From Vicinamibacterales bacterium (GTDB taxonomy: Bacteria > Acidobacteriota > Vicinamibacteria > Vicinamibacterales > UBA2999), in assembly GCA_041394705.1 (NCBI GenBank), contig JAWKHS010000031.1, forward strand, positions 1-46,932: DNA of 46,932 nt, in the 5' to 3' direction. The notes below the pieces were generated by a model that saw only the letters and a list, made by a program, of their open reading frames with translations, was not told the DNA's origin and ran no database searches. Numbering within the stretch: position 1 is the first letter of the stretch; the number at the start of each line of letters is the position of its first letter. The position numbers and the translations under genes were made by a program. Below, in pieces: positions 17,098-25,596 of this stretch.

Positions 17098-17751
17098 CTA
17101 GTGGATCTGGTGCAGGAGGCGCGACCAGCGGGTGCCGCCCAGCAGGCGGCCGGGAGACGCGCCGGGCTCGTCGTCGAAGGACCAGTAGATCAGGAGTGCA
17201 CGGCCCTTCACGTAATGCGCCGGCAGGAAGCCCCAGTAACGGCTGTCCTGGGAGTTGTCCCGGTTGTCGCCCATCGCGAAGTAGTGGCCCTCGGGCACGG
17301 TGACGGGCCCGTAGTGCTCCCGCGGATCCCCCGCGATGAGCCCCTCGCTGCCGTCGTGCGGCAGGAGGAAGTGGGCGAACGGCTGCGGGATGACCTGGTC
17401 GTTCACGAGGACGTCCTTGCCCCGGACCTCGATCTTCTCGCCGGGCAGGCCGACGACGCGCTTGATGAAGTCGCGTTCGGGGTCTTCCGGGTACTTGAAC
17501 ACGATGACGTCGCCCCGCCGGATCGGCCTGACCGGCAGCAGCGCCCGCTCCAGGCCGCTGGCCGTCGGAGAGAAGACGAACTTGTTGACGAGGAGGTGGT
17601 CGCCGACGAGCAGGTTGGGCTCCATCGAGCCGGTCGGGATCTTGAAGGCCTGGACCACGAAGGTCCGGATGAAGAGCGCCAGGATCACGGCGACCACGAT
17701 CGACTCGAAGTACTCGCGCACCGTGGACTTCTTGAAGGCCGCCTCGCTCAT
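17098..17751 (-). CDS. lepB: Signal peptidase I
   Basis: 217 residues with one N-terminal membrane segment (SIVVAVILALFIRTFVVQAF). It cleaves signal peptides of exported proteins on the outer face of the inner membrane. The catalytic Ser42 lies in KIPTGSMEPNLLVGD and the Lys97 general base in RDFIKRVVGLPGE. Box E is HYFAMGDNRDNSQDSRYWG. Start ATG 17751 overlaps the lepA stop by one base (TGATG), so it is translationally coupled. The same frame stays open upstream, antisense of nothing real, and that extension is ignored. Confidence 0.97.
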   Translation of the reverse strand: MSEAAFKKSTVREYFESIVVAVILALFIRTFVVQAFKIPTGSMEPNLLVGDHLLVNKFVFSPTASGLERALLPVRPIRRGDVIVFKYPEDPERDFIKRVVGLPGEKIEVRGKDVLVNDQVIPQPFAHFLLPHDGSEGLIAGDPREHYGPVTVPEGHYFAMGDNRDNSQDSRYWGFLPAHYVKGRALLIYWSFDDEPGASPGRLLGGTRWSRLLHQIH

Positions 17752-19559
17752 CACGACTCTCCCTGCACCTTCAGGACGGCGAGAAAGGCCTCCTGCGGGA
17801 TCTCGACGCTGCCCACGCGCTTCATCCGCTTCTTGCCTTCCTTCTGCTTCTCGAGCAGCTTGCGCTTTCTGGAGATGTCGCCGCCGTAGCACTTCGCCAG
17901 GACGTTCTTGCGCAGGGCCTTCACCGACTCCCGCGCGATGATACGGCTGCCGATCGCGGCCTGGATGGCGACCTCGAACATCTGCCGCGGGATCAGCTCG
18001 CGCATCTTGGACACGAGGAGGCGGCCCCGATCGTAGGCGCGATCGCGGTGCACGATGATCGAGAGCGCGTCCACGGGATCGCCGTTCACGAGGATGTCGA
18101 GCTTCACGAGCGGCGAGGCCCAGTAGCCGGTGACGTGGTAGTCGAGCGACGCGTAGCCGCGCGACAGCGTCTTCAGCCGATCGTAGAAGTCGAGCACCAC
18201 CTCGTTGAACGGCAGCTCGTAGGTGATGAGCACGCGGTCCGACGCCTTGTACTCCAGCGCCTTCTGCACGCCCCGCTTGTCCTGGCACAGCTGCAGGATC
18301 CCGCCGACGAACTCGCTCGGCGTGAGGATCATGGCCGTGATGACGGGCTCTTCGATCGCCTGGATGCTGCCGGCCTCGGGCAGCTTCGCCGGGCTGTCGA
18401 TCTCGGTGACGGCGCCGTCCGTCGTCGTCACGCGGTACAGCACCCCGGGCGCCGTCGTGACGAGATCCATGTCGAACTCGCGCTCGAGGCGCTCCTGCAC
18501 GATCTCCATGTGCAGCAGCCCCAGGAACCCGCAGCGGAACCCGAACCCGAGCGCCGCAGACGTCTCGGGCTCGAAGAAGAACGCCGAGTCGTTGAGGCGG
18601 AGCTTCTCGAGCGCCTCGCGCAGCTCGGAATAGGCGTGGCTCTCGACCGGGTAGAGCCCGGCGAACACCATCGGCTTGAGGGGCTTGAAGCCCGGGAACG
18701 GCTCGGCGGTGGGCCGCAGGGACTCGGTGACCGTGTCGCCAATCTGCGCGTCGGCGATGCGCTTGATGCCGCACACGATGAAGCCGACCTCGCCAACGGA
18801 CAGCTCGGCCATCTCGAGCGGCTTCGGGGTGAAGACGCCCATCTGCTCCACCTCGTAGTCCTGGGCGGTCGCCATGAAGCGCACCTTCGTCTTCGGGCGG
18901 AGCGTGCCGTCGAGGACGCGGACGACGACCACGACGCCGCGGTAGGCGTCGTACCACGAGTCGAAGATCAGGGCCTTGAGCGGCGCTTCGGGATCGCCGG
19001 CCGGCGGCGGCACGCGCGCCACGACGGCTTCGAGGATGTCGCCGACGCCGCGGCCTTCCTTCGCGCTGCACGGAATGGCGCCGGCGCCGTCGAGCCCGAT
19101 GATCTCCTCGATCTGGCGCCGCGCCTCGTCCACCTGCGCGCTCGGCAGGTCGATCTTGTTGATGACGGGGATGACCTCGAGGTTCCCGTCCACCGCGAGG
19201 TAGGCGTTGGCCAGCGTCTGCGCCTCGACGCCCTGGGACGCGTCCACGAGCAGCAGCGCGCCCTCGCACGCGGCGAGCGAGCGCGTCACCTCGTAACCGA
19301 AGTCCACGTGGCCGGGCGTGTCGATGAGGTTCAGGACGTACTTCTGGCCGTCGTGCGCGTCGTAGTTCAGGCGGACCGGGTGCGCCTTGATGGTGATCCC
19401 GCGCTCGCGCTCGAGATCCATGCTGTCGAGCACCTGGGCTTCCATCTCCCGCGCCTGCAGGGCGCCCGTGAACTCGAGGAACCGGTCGGCGAGCGTCGAC
19501 TTGCCGTGATCGATGTGGGCGACGATGGCGAAGTTGCGGACCAGGTTCTGCTTGGGCAC
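17751..19559 (-). CDS. lepA: Elongation factor 4 (LepA)
   Basis: 602 residues, standard length. This ribosomal GTPase acts in 30S biogenesis and in back-translocation of stalled ribosomes. The G motifs are AHIDHGKSTLADR (G1), DTPGHVDFGYEV (G3), NKIDLP (G4) and CSAKEG (G5). The LepA-specific C-terminal region ends with CYGGDISRKRKLLEKQKEGKKRMK. The start codon is GTG (19559), giving MPKQNLVRNFAIVAHIDHG. lepA-lepB order is common across bacteria. Confidence 0.98.
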   Translation of the reverse strand: MPKQNLVRNFAIVAHIDHGKSTLADRFLEFTGALQAREMEAQVLDSMDLERERGITIKAHPVRLNYDAHDGQKYVLNLIDTPGHVDFGYEVTRSLAACEGALLLVDASQGVEAQTLANAYLAVDGNLEVIPVINKIDLPSAQVDEARRQIEEIIGLDGAGAIPCSAKEGRGVGDILEAVVARVPPPAGDPEAPLKALIFDSWYDAYRGVVVVVRVLDGTLRPKTKVRFMATAQDYEVEQMGVFTPKPLEMAELSVGEVGFIVCGIKRIADAQIGDTVTESLRPTAEPFPGFKPLKPMVFAGLYPVESHAYSELREALEKLRLNDSAFFFEPETSAALGFGFRCGFLGLLHMEIVQERLEREFDMDLVTTAPGVLYRVTTTDGAVTEIDSPAKLPEAGSIQAIEEPVITAMILTPSEFVGGILQLCQDKRGVQKALEYKASDRVLITYELPFNEVVLDFYDRLKTLSRGYASLDYHVTGYWASPLVKLDILVNGDPVDALSIIVHRDRAYDRGRLLVSKMRELIPRQMFEVAIQAAIGSRIIARESVKALRKNVLAKCYGGDISRKRKLLEKQKEGKKRMKRVGSVEIPQEAFLAVLKVQGES

Positions 19560-19575
19560 GGCTCGGGAACCTCTT

Positions 19576-19581
19576 ATTATG
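19576..19581 (-). promoter_or_regulatory. -10 element (CATAAT) for lepA-lepB
   Basis: CATAAT on the minus strand would place the start about 10 nt before the GTG of lepA. No -35 match is evident. Confidence 0.4.
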
Positions 19582-19673
19582 GCCCACTGCCGCGCAGCCC
19601 GCCTACGGTCGGGTCCGGGCCCCGTGGATCCGTGAGGGCGGAGGACGCCCGGCGTGCCCGGCCGTCCGCGCGC

Positions 19674-19922
19674 TCAGCCGAAGCGGCCCCAGAGCATCAG
19701 CAGCGCGAAGGCCAGCGGCACGATGGCCACCGTGATGCCGGCGGCGAGCGCGTCGTCCTGGGGAGTCCTGCGGCCGCCGGACTCCTCGCGCCGGCGCCGC
19801 GTGCTGTCGCGCGCGAGCCACCCGACGAGGAGCGCGGAGGCCGTCATCGCGAGCGGGATCCCGACCATCAGGGCGAAGACCAGGACGGGCACGTCGCGCA
19901 TGACGTGATGGATTTCGTTCAT
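19674..19922 (-). CDS. Small two-pass membrane protein
   Basis: 82 residues, MNEIHHVMRDVPVLVFALM... Two hydrophobic segments (about 11-36 and 59-79) are joined by a charged loop (RDSTRRRREESGGRRTPQDD). No family is recognised. The ATG at 19922 overlaps the TGA of the preceding gene by one base (TGATG), which supports real translation and places it last in a citrate synthase - NIPSNAP-like - membrane protein unit. Confidence 0.7.
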   Translation of the reverse strand: MNEIHHVMRDVPVLVFALMVGIPLAMTASALLVGWLARDSTRRRREESGGRRTPQDDALAAGITVAIVPLAFALLMLWGRFG

Positions 19923-20686
19923 CAGCGCACTCGCAGGTCGGGCATCTCGCGAAGGACCATCGTCTTCCTGGCGTCGACGAACCGCGCCGCCGACGTCGTG
20001 ACGGGGTGCCGGCTTCGAGCGGTCGTGTAGGCCTGCCAGGCGGCCAGATCGGCCACCGCGTACGTGCGCAGGTAGTCCCACCCGTCGGCAATCAGGAAGC
20101 GGGCCGTCTCCGTTCGCGGCACCAGCTCGCGGATGGACGTCTCCTGCTCCCAGGCGTGGACGGCGCCGAGCGTCATGCGTTCGAAGGTCGCCCCCATTCC
20201 AGGCGCCACCCGGATGAACTCCAGCACGTCCAGCATGCGATCCGGCACCGCGGCGAGGGCCGGCGGCGTCAGCACCTCGACGAACTGGTCGTGGTGGCCG
20301 AAGCTCAGGTCCGAGAGCTGCCGGTAGAGGCGGCCGATCGGCACGGGGTCGTCGACGCGCGACGCGAGTGCGCGGTTGGCGCGGTCCATGGCGGCCATGT
20401 CCGCGTAGTGCGTGACCACCACGAGGTCGAGCGGTTCGGGGCTCTCGACCTCGCCCAGGAAGCGGACGGTCTTGATGTCGTCGGCCTGCCGGTAGATCGG
20501 GACCACCTGCGAGCGATACAGGTCCACGGCCGGTTCGGTCTGCCCAGGCAGGAACCGGAAGGTCACGAGCTGCCGCAGTTCACGCGACTCCGCCAGCGCC
20601 TGCGCCGCCGCTCGTGCGTCGGGCCCCGGCGCCGCGGCCACGGCCGCGACGACGCCGACGACGGCGGTCACGGCGGCTCGCGTCAT
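19922..20686 (-). CDS. Exported NIPSNAP/ABM-like protein
   Basis: 254 residues with a signal peptide (MTRAAVTAVVGVVAAVAAAPGPDARA). Two ferredoxin-like alpha/beta halves are suggested. The first is ELRQLVTFRFLPGQTEPAVDLYRSQVVPIYRQADDIKTVRFLGEVESPEPLDLVVVTHYAD, the second RMLDVLEFIRVAPGMGATFE...FLIADGWDYLRTYAVADLAAWQAY. That is the pattern of dimeric alpha-beta barrel (NIPSNAP, antibiotic-monooxygenase-like) domains. No catalytic residue can be named. The ATG (20686) overlaps the citrate synthase stop (ATGA), so it is co-translated. Why such a protein would be coupled to citrate synthase is unknown. Confidence 0.75.
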   Translation of the reverse strand: MTRAAVTAVVGVVAAVAAAPGPDARAAAQALAESRELRQLVTFRFLPGQTEPAVDLYRSQVVPIYRQADDIKTVRFLGEVESPEPLDLVVVTHYADMAAMDRANRALASRVDDPVPIGRLYRQLSDLSFGHHDQFVEVLTPPALAAVPDRMLDVLEFIRVAPGMGATFERMTLGAVHAWEQETSIRELVPRTETARFLIADGWDYLRTYAVADLAAWQAYTTARSRHPVTTSAARFVDARKTMVLREMPDLRVR

Positions 20687-21819
20687 CGCTGCTCCAGGGG
20701 CACCCAGGTCTGAGGATACGCCGGGCCCGTGTACTCGGCGCGCGGGCGAATCAGGCGGTTGTTCGCCAGCTGTTCCAGCACGTGCGCCGACCAGCCGGAG
20801 ATCCGGCTGACCGCGAAGATCGGCGTGTAGAGATCGATGGCGATCCCCATCGTGTAGTAGAGCGACGCCGAGTAGAAGTCCACGTTCGGGTTCAGCTTCT
20901 TCTCCGCCTTCACGAGCGCTTCGATGCGCTCGGACATCTCGAACCACGAGAGGGTGCCGGCGCGCTTCCCGAACTCCTGCGACATCCGGCGCAGGTGCCG
21001 CGCGCGCGGGTCCTCGGTGGTGTACACGCGGTGCCCGAAACCCGAGATCTTCTCCTTCCGCTGGAGCTTGCCGCGGATGAAGGCATCGACACGCTCGGCC
21101 GGCGCGTTCTGCCCGATGTCGAGGAGCATCTTCATGACCTCGGCGTTCGCGCCGCCGTGCAGGGGGCCCTTCAACGTCCCGACGCCGGCGACCACGGCCG
21201 AGTGCATGTCGGTCAAGGTCGCCGCCGCGACGCGGGCCGCGAAGGTGGACGCGTTCAGCTCGTGGTCCGCGTGGAGCACGAGGGCGACGTCCATGGCGCG
21301 GGCCGCCACCGGATCGGGCCGCTCGCCGAGGAGCATGTAGAGGAAGTTGGCGGCGTGGCCGAGCGCCGGATCGGGCGCGATTGGCCCGCCGCCCGCCTGC
21401 AGCCGTCCCCAGGTGGCCACCAGGCTGGCCATCTGCCCCGTCAGGCGCACGGCCTTGCGGTAGGCCCCTCGCGGCGTGTTGTCGTGGGCATCGGGGTCGT
21501 AGTGGCCGAGGGCCGAGGTGAGCGTGCGCAAGGCGTCCATGCCGTCGCCGGGCGGCAGCATTCGCATCAGCCGCAGGATGGCCTCGGGCAGCGGACGCGC
21601 CGCGGCCAGCTGCGACTGGAGGTCTCCCAGCTCGGCCTTGGTCGGAAGGTGGCCGTGCCAGAGCAGGAAGCAGATTTCCTCGAAGGTCGCGAAGCGGGCC
21701 AGGTCGTGGATGTCGAACCCGCGGTAGGACAGCACACCCCTGTCGCCGTCGATGAAGCAGATCGATGAATCGGTGGCGACGATGTCTTCCAGCCCGGCCT
21801 TGGCCTTCACATCCGACAT
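20683..21819 (-). CDS. Citrate synthase (short, type II-fold dimer class)
   Basis: 378 residues, the size of CitZ-type enzymes. It condenses oxaloacetate and acetyl-CoA in the TCA cycle. Catalytic segments are VLHADHELNASTF, GTLKGPLHGGANAEVMKML, ISGFGHRVYTTEDPRA and NPNVDFYSASLYYTMGI (Asp). 2-methylcitrate synthases share these motifs, but no prpB or prpD is nearby, so citrate synthase is more likely. A TAGAAT -10 box ends 8 nt before the ATG. Two small envelope genes are coupled downstream. Confidence 0.94.
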   Translation of the reverse strand: MSDVKAKAGLEDIVATDSSICFIDGDRGVLSYRGFDIHDLARFATFEEICFLLWHGHLPTKAELGDLQSQLAAARPLPEAILRLMRMLPPGDGMDALRTLTSALGHYDPDAHDNTPRGAYRKAVRLTGQMASLVATWGRLQAGGGPIAPDPALGHAANFLYMLLGERPDPVAARAMDVALVLHADHELNASTFAARVAAATLTDMHSAVVAGVGTLKGPLHGGANAEVMKMLLDIGQNAPAERVDAFIRGKLQRKEKISGFGHRVYTTEDPRARHLRRMSQEFGKRAGTLSWFEMSERIEALVKAEKKLNPNVDFYSASLYYTMGIAIDLYTPIFAVSRISGWSAHVLEQLANNRLIRPRAEYTGPAYPQTWVPLEQR

Positions 21820-21826
21820 GGCGCCG

Positions 21827-21854
21827 ATTCTACCTGCCCGTCCCGGGCGACAAG
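21827..21854 (-). promoter_or_regulatory. Promoter of the citrate synthase gene
   Basis: TAGAAT (plus 21832-21827) has CTTGTC (plus 21854-21849) 16 bp upstream as a partial -35. The -10 ends 8 nt before the ATG at 21819, so the message may have zero or one leader base. Confidence 0.5.
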
Positions 21855-22019
21855 AGCCGCAGATTGTCAGTGCCGGGCGCGTTTGCGCCCGTGGCCGGCC
21901 CGCCGGCTCCCCGCGGCATCCCCCAGACTTCCTGGCCGGGGGCAGACGCCGGGCGCTAAGTGCGCGTGCCGGCTGGGGCTTCCACGCGACTGCCTGGACC
22001 GGGTCGCACCGCGGAGGAA

Positions 22020-22036
22020 TTGGCCTGCCGGTTGCA
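22020..22036 (+). promoter_or_regulatory. Sigma-54-type promoter (-24/-12)
   Basis: TTGGCCTGCCGGTTGCA matches the RpoN consensus TTGGCACG-N4-TTGCT with the invariant GG and GC dinucleotides 10 bp apart. Transcription would start near 22047, about 20 nt before the GTG of the small membrane gene at 22068, with a GAACGAGGGAG Shine-Dalgarno between. It would need an enhancer-binding activator, none of which is encoded in the window. Confidence 0.6.
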
Positions 22037-22067
22037 GTGTCCGGCGGGCGTGGAACGAGGGAGTCAC

Positions 22068-22352
22068 GTGAGCGCCGGGTTCGGACTCACCCCCCTGATC
22101 GTCGCCGCCGCCTTCGTGGGCATGGCGACGGGGCTGGCCGTGCCGGTCTTCGGCACCCTCGTGGCGACCCCGGCGCGGCTCGACGAGCCAGCCACGCGGC
22201 AGCACCAGCTGCTCGGCGCCACACCGGGCCGGCAGGGCTCGGACGCGCTGGCCGGCAGCGTGGGCGTCCGGACCGACGCGGGCGCTGGACTCCAGACTTC
22301 GGAACCGACCGCAGCGGCGACGGACCTTCCGTCGCCGGGCGGGCGACATTAG
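22068..22352 (+). CDS. Small membrane protein, unknown
   Basis: 94 residues from GTG 22068. One hydrophobic segment near the N-terminus (LIVAAAFVGMATGLAVPVFGTLVA) is followed by a polar, Gly/Ala/Thr-rich tail with no recognised domain. Evidence for it being real is a purine-rich Shine-Dalgarno 6-15 nt upstream, a sigma-54-type promoter at the right distance, and a second small membrane gene 2 nt downstream. An ATG at 21960 is in frame but lies upstream of the promoter. A pilin-like or envelope-stress role is possible; nothing in the sequence proves it. Confidence 0.55.
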   Translation: MSAGFGLTPLIVAAAFVGMATGLAVPVFGTLVATPARLDEPATRQHQLLGATPGRQGSDALAGSVGVRTDAGAGLQTSEPTAAATDLPSPGGRH

Positions 22353-22354
22353 CG

Positions 22355-22753
22355 ATGGCCGACCACTCGACCCGTTGCCCGTCCTGTGGTCACGGCGTCA
22401 TCGCCGGGTGGATGCACTGTCCAGGCTGTCAGCGCATCCTGCCCGACACCCGGGTGACCCCGGCCGCCGAGCACGACGAAGCGCCGTGGTGGTGGCCGGC
22501 CCTGGTGGCTGGGACGCTGGCGTTCGTGGTGGGGGTGTGGCTTCTCTGGCCTCCGCCCCCGACGCCGGCCGGCCCGCTGCAGGCGCCCGCGGCGGTGGGG
22601 GCGCCGGCGCCATCCAACCGGCCGAATCGCCCGGCCTCGACCGTAGGCGACACCGGCATCGAGCGGGTCCGGGCGCTCCAGCGGCCGGGCGCGGTCGCCT
22701 CCACGATGGCCGAGAACGCCGCCGCGCCGCCCACCGGCGCCCGTCGTCGCTGA
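22355..22753 (+). CDS. Zinc-ribbon membrane protein
   Basis: 132 residues. The N-terminus carries CPSCGHGVIAGWMHCPGC, two CxxC pairs of a zinc ribbon (Cys9, 12, 21, 24 approximately). A single membrane segment follows (WWWPALVAGTLAFVVGVWLLW) and then a Pro/Ala-rich tail likely outside the cytoplasm. No further homology is seen. It begins 2 nt after the stop of the previous small gene, so the two are probably one transcript from the sigma-54-type promoter. Confidence 0.72.
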   Translation: MADHSTRCPSCGHGVIAGWMHCPGCQRILPDTRVTPAAEHDEAPWWWPALVAGTLAFVVGVWLLWPPPPTPAGPLQAPAAVGAPAPSNRPNRPASTVGDTGIERVRALQRPGAVASTMAENAAAPPTGARRR

Positions 22754-22811
22754 CACGCTCATGGAGTCGCCGTCCCTTGCGGCTCGGGCAGCCCCGTCCG
22801 TGGGCCTGGTG

Positions 22812-22817
22812 TATCGT
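22812..22817 (+). promoter_or_regulatory. -10-like element (TATCGT) before the hydrolase gene
   Basis: TATCGT ends 7 nt before a GTG (22824) that gives a well-formed signal peptide, the same geometry as at rpiB. The hexamer matches the consensus at only four of six positions. Confidence 0.3.
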
Positions 22818-22823
22818 CGCTCC

Positions 22824-23978
22824 GTGCCGCCCGCCGTCCGGATCATGCTCCTCGTCGTGCTCGGCAGCGCCGCCGCGGCCGCGCAGCCCGGGCCTCCCGG
22901 TCCCCTGGCGGCCATCCAGCCGACGACCGCAGAGGGCGTCGTCGAACTCAAGGGCACGGTCCCCCTGGGCGTCCAGGAGACGGCCGGGCTTCGGACGGTG
23001 CCGAAGCGGTTCGTGCTGCGGTATCCCGCGACGGGCTGGAACGGCGCACTCGTCATCGGGGCCCACGGCGGGTCCGGCGGCAACGACTACGACCCGACCG
23101 GCAAGGTGATCAGCACCGACGAGACCGCGCTCGACGACGTCATCGGGCGGCATGCCGTGTCGTCGGGCTTCGCGTACGCGAGCGTCGATCGAGACGGCGC
23201 GATGACGGCGCCCGCCGGGCTTTCGCTGACGGACCAGTTCGCGGACGTGGCGGCGTCGGAAGTGCGGGCGCGCCTGGGGCGCGTGCCGGTGCGCCGGTAC
23301 CTGGTCGGCCTGTCGATGGGCGGCGGCATCGCCCGGGAGGCCGCGGAGCGCGGGTCGCGTTACGCGGGCATCGTGATCGTCGCCGGCGCCAACGGCGACC
23401 TGCCCACCCGTACGGCGCGGCAGCGAGCCATCGCCGAGGCGTGGCCCGGCATCGATCCGGCGGCACACCCCGATCTGCCGGCGACCGACCCGCGGGTCGC
23501 CGCGTTCGCGCGGATCATCGGCACCCCTGTCGCGGCACGCCGCCTGTGGCCGTACACGGCGGCTGGCGCCGTGCGTGCCGCCGCGTCGGCCGCAGCCGCT
23601 CCGCCGGCGCCCGGCGCCAGCGGGAATTCCTCAGGAGTCATCCAGGTGCCAGTCGTCGAAGTCGCCGGCACCTGGGACGACTTCGTGCTGAGCGAGCTTC
23701 GGGCCTATCGGGCGCGGGTGACGCCGCGCACGCTCCACCGCCTGTATCTGGTGGAAGGGGTGTGGCACATGTCGGGCGACGACGACGGCGTGCAGTCGTT
23801 CATGTACCTCGCGACGCGCATGCGGCTCGATCCCGACGTCGCCGCGGCGATGGGCGAGGGGCCCTCGTACCTGCCGACGGTGCGCGACGCGTTCGACAGG
23901 CTCGTGGACTGGGTGGAACGCGGCGTGCCGGCGCCCCGGAGCCAGACGGTCGTCCCCGGCCGTCCGCTGGCCCGCTGA
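22824..23978 (+). CDS. Secreted alpha/beta-hydrolase
   Basis: 384 residues from GTG 22824; ATG 22845 is an alternative, and ATG 22761 would add an N-terminal extension before the signal sequence. Signal peptide: VRIMLLVVLGSAAAAAQ. The fold is seen from ALVIGAHGGSGGNDY (oxyanion region), nucleophile elbow VGLSMGGGIAREAAERG (Ser), acid VAGTWDDFV (Asp) and VWHMSGDDD (His). The substrate is unknown; large secreted esterases or tannase-like enzymes look similar. It is convergent with the amidohydrolase gene, 19 nt between stops. Confidence 0.83.
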   Translation: MPPAVRIMLLVVLGSAAAAAQPGPPGPLAAIQPTTAEGVVELKGTVPLGVQETAGLRTVPKRFVLRYPATGWNGALVIGAHGGSGGNDYDPTGKVISTDETALDDVIGRHAVSSGFAYASVDRDGAMTAPAGLSLTDQFADVAASEVRARLGRVPVRRYLVGLSMGGGIAREAAERGSRYAGIVIVAGANGDLPTRTARQRAIAEAWPGIDPAAHPDLPATDPRVAAFARIIGTPVAARRLWPYTAAGAVRAAASAAAAPPAPGASGNSSGVIQVPVVEVAGTWDDFVLSELRAYRARVTPRTLHRLYLVEGVWHMSGDDDGVQSFMYLATRMRLDPDVAAAMGEGPSYLPTVRDAFDRLVDWVERGVPAPRSQTVVPGRPLAR

Positions 23979-23997
23979 CCTCGCCGCGACCGCGGTG

Positions 23998-25596
23998 TCA
24001 GCGGGACGAGGCGCCGGGACCGAGCAGCACGTGGCCCGCGCGCGCACCGGTGTGCGCGCCCTGGTCCACCGTGACCTGGCCGTTCACCAGCACGTAGCGG
24101 ATGCCGACCGAGTAGTGGTGTGGGTCGGCGAAGGTCGCGCGGTCGGCCACGGTCGCCGGGTCGAACACGGTGATGTCGGCAACCAGGCCCGCCTTGATCG
24201 CGCCGCGGTCGGTCAGGCCGAGCCTGGCGGCCGGGAACGCCGTCATCTTCCGGACCGCGTCCTCGAGCCCGAGGACGTGACGTTCCCGCACGTAGCGGCC
24301 CAGCACGCGGGGATAGGTGCCGAACGCCCGCGGATGCGGCGAGCCGTCCCCGGGGGCGGTGAGACTGCCGTCGGACCCGATCATCCCGAACGGCGACGCC
24401 ATGAGGCGCTCGACGTCCGCCTCGTCGTAGGCGTGGAAGATCGCACTGCACCCGCCCTTCAGCTGCAGCTCGATGACCATGTCGGCCATGGCCGACTGCG
24501 TGGCGGGCAGGTTGGCCGCCTTCAGCAGATCGCCGATGGTCCTGCCGGCCAGCGACGGATCGAATCCGCACCGTACGAGCTGGATTCGCGACGGATCGTC
24601 GCCGAACCGCTCGTCGATGAAGGCCAGCATGCCGGTCGTGATCTCCCTGCGGGTGCCCGGCTGGCCGAGGCGCTCGTCGAGCTTCCCGTCGGCGAGGGCC
24701 CACCGGGGGAAGATCAGCGAGAGGCCCGTCTGCGACGCGGTGTACGGGTACTGGTCGAAGGTGACGTCGACGCCGCGGCCGCGCGCCGCGGCGATGAGCG
24801 CGAGCGACTGGACGCTCTGCCCGAACTGCTTCCGGCCGCCCACCTTGTGATGGCTGATCTGGACCGGGATGTGGGCGCGTTCGCCGATGGCGATGGTCTC
24901 GCGCACCGAGTCCAGGACGCCGCCGCCCTCGTCGCGCATGTGCGAGGCATAGATACCTCCGTGCTCCGCCGCCGTGGTGGCGAGTGCGACGATCTCGTCG
25001 GTCGGGGCGAAGCTGCCCGGCACGTAGGCGAGGCCCGTGGACAGGCCGAAGGCGCCGTCGCGCATGGCGTCGGCCACGAGCGCCTGCATCCGCGCGACCT
25101 CGTCCGCCGTCGCCTTGCGGTTGGCGGTGCCCATGACGGCCTCGCGGATCGAGCCCTGCCCCACCAGGAGCGCCAGGTTGGGGGACAACGCCGCGGCCCG
25201 CGCCCTGGCGAGGAACGGCGCCAGCGGGACGGGCGAGCTGCCGTCGTTGCCGTCCACCACGGTGGTGATGCCCTGCAGCAGGTAGCCCTCGGCGTTCGGC
25301 AGGTCGAAGAGGCGTTCGCGGGCGTGCGCGTGCGGGTCGATGAAACCGGGCGCCACGATCAGGCCACGCGCGTCGATCCGGGCGGCGGCGGCGGCCGACC
25401 GCAGGTCGCCGATGGCCGAGATGCGATCGCCACGGACGCCGATGTCCGCCACGTACCATGGACTGCCGGATCCGTCCACGATCCGCCCGCCGCCGATGAC
25501 GACGTCGAATCCGGGCTGGGCCGGCTGCGCGGACAACGCGGCGATGGGCGCGGCAGCGGCCGCAAGGAGCGCGAGGGCAGCAAGGCGACGTCGCAT
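23998..25596 (-). CDS. Exported amidohydrolase, N-acyl-D-amino-acid deacylase family
   Basis: 532 residues with a signal peptide (LAALALLAAAAAPIAALSA). D-aminoacylase-like layout: GGRIVDGSGSPWYVADIGVRGDRI, metal-binding APGFIDPHAHARERL, IYASHMRDEG, VQISHHKVGG, GSDGSL and SPHPRAFGTYPRVLGRYVRE. Most such enzymes remove acyl groups from D-amino acids. In characterised D-aminoacylases a metal ligand Cys sits in GNCG; here it reads GNDG, so the metal site differs. ATG 25596 overlaps the GNAT stop by one base. A TACACT box 10 nt upstream may give an extra start. Confidence 0.88.
   Translation of the reverse strand: MRRRLAALALLAAAAAPIAALSAQPAQPGFDVVIGGGRIVDGSGSPWYVADIGVRGDRISAIGDLRSAAAAARIDARGLIVAPGFIDPHAHARERLFDLPNAEGYLLQGITTVVDGNDGSSPVPLAPFLARARAAALSPNLALLVGQGSIREAVMGTANRKATADEVARMQALVADAMRDGAFGLSTGLAYVPGSFAPTDEIVALATTAAEHGGIYASHMRDEGGGVLDSVRETIAIGERAHIPVQISHHKVGGRKQFGQSVQSLALIAAARGRGVDVTFDQYPYTASQTGLSLIFPRWALADGKLDERLGQPGTRREITTGMLAFIDERFGDDPSRIQLVRCGFDPSLAGRTIGDLLKAANLPATQSAMADMVIELQLKGGCSAIFHAYDEADVERLMASPFGMIGSDGSLTAPGDGSPHPRAFGTYPRVLGRYVRERHVLGLEDAVRKMTAFPAARLGLTDRGAIKAGLVADITVFDPATVADRATFADPHHYSVGIRYVLVNGQVTVDQGAHTGARAGHVLLGPGASSR

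Noticed and set aside
17754..19587. Continuation of the lepB reading frame upstream through lepA as an 829-residue fusion
   Set aside because: The extra 612 residues are out of frame with lepA, which is conserved along its full length. lepB has its own ATG at 17751 with the expected N-terminal helix.
21820..22019. Gap before the small membrane genes considered as a c-di-GMP riboswitch
   Set aside because: Contains GGGC and GC-rich stems but no GEMM core such as the GCAAACC or CACGCACAGGGCAA segments.
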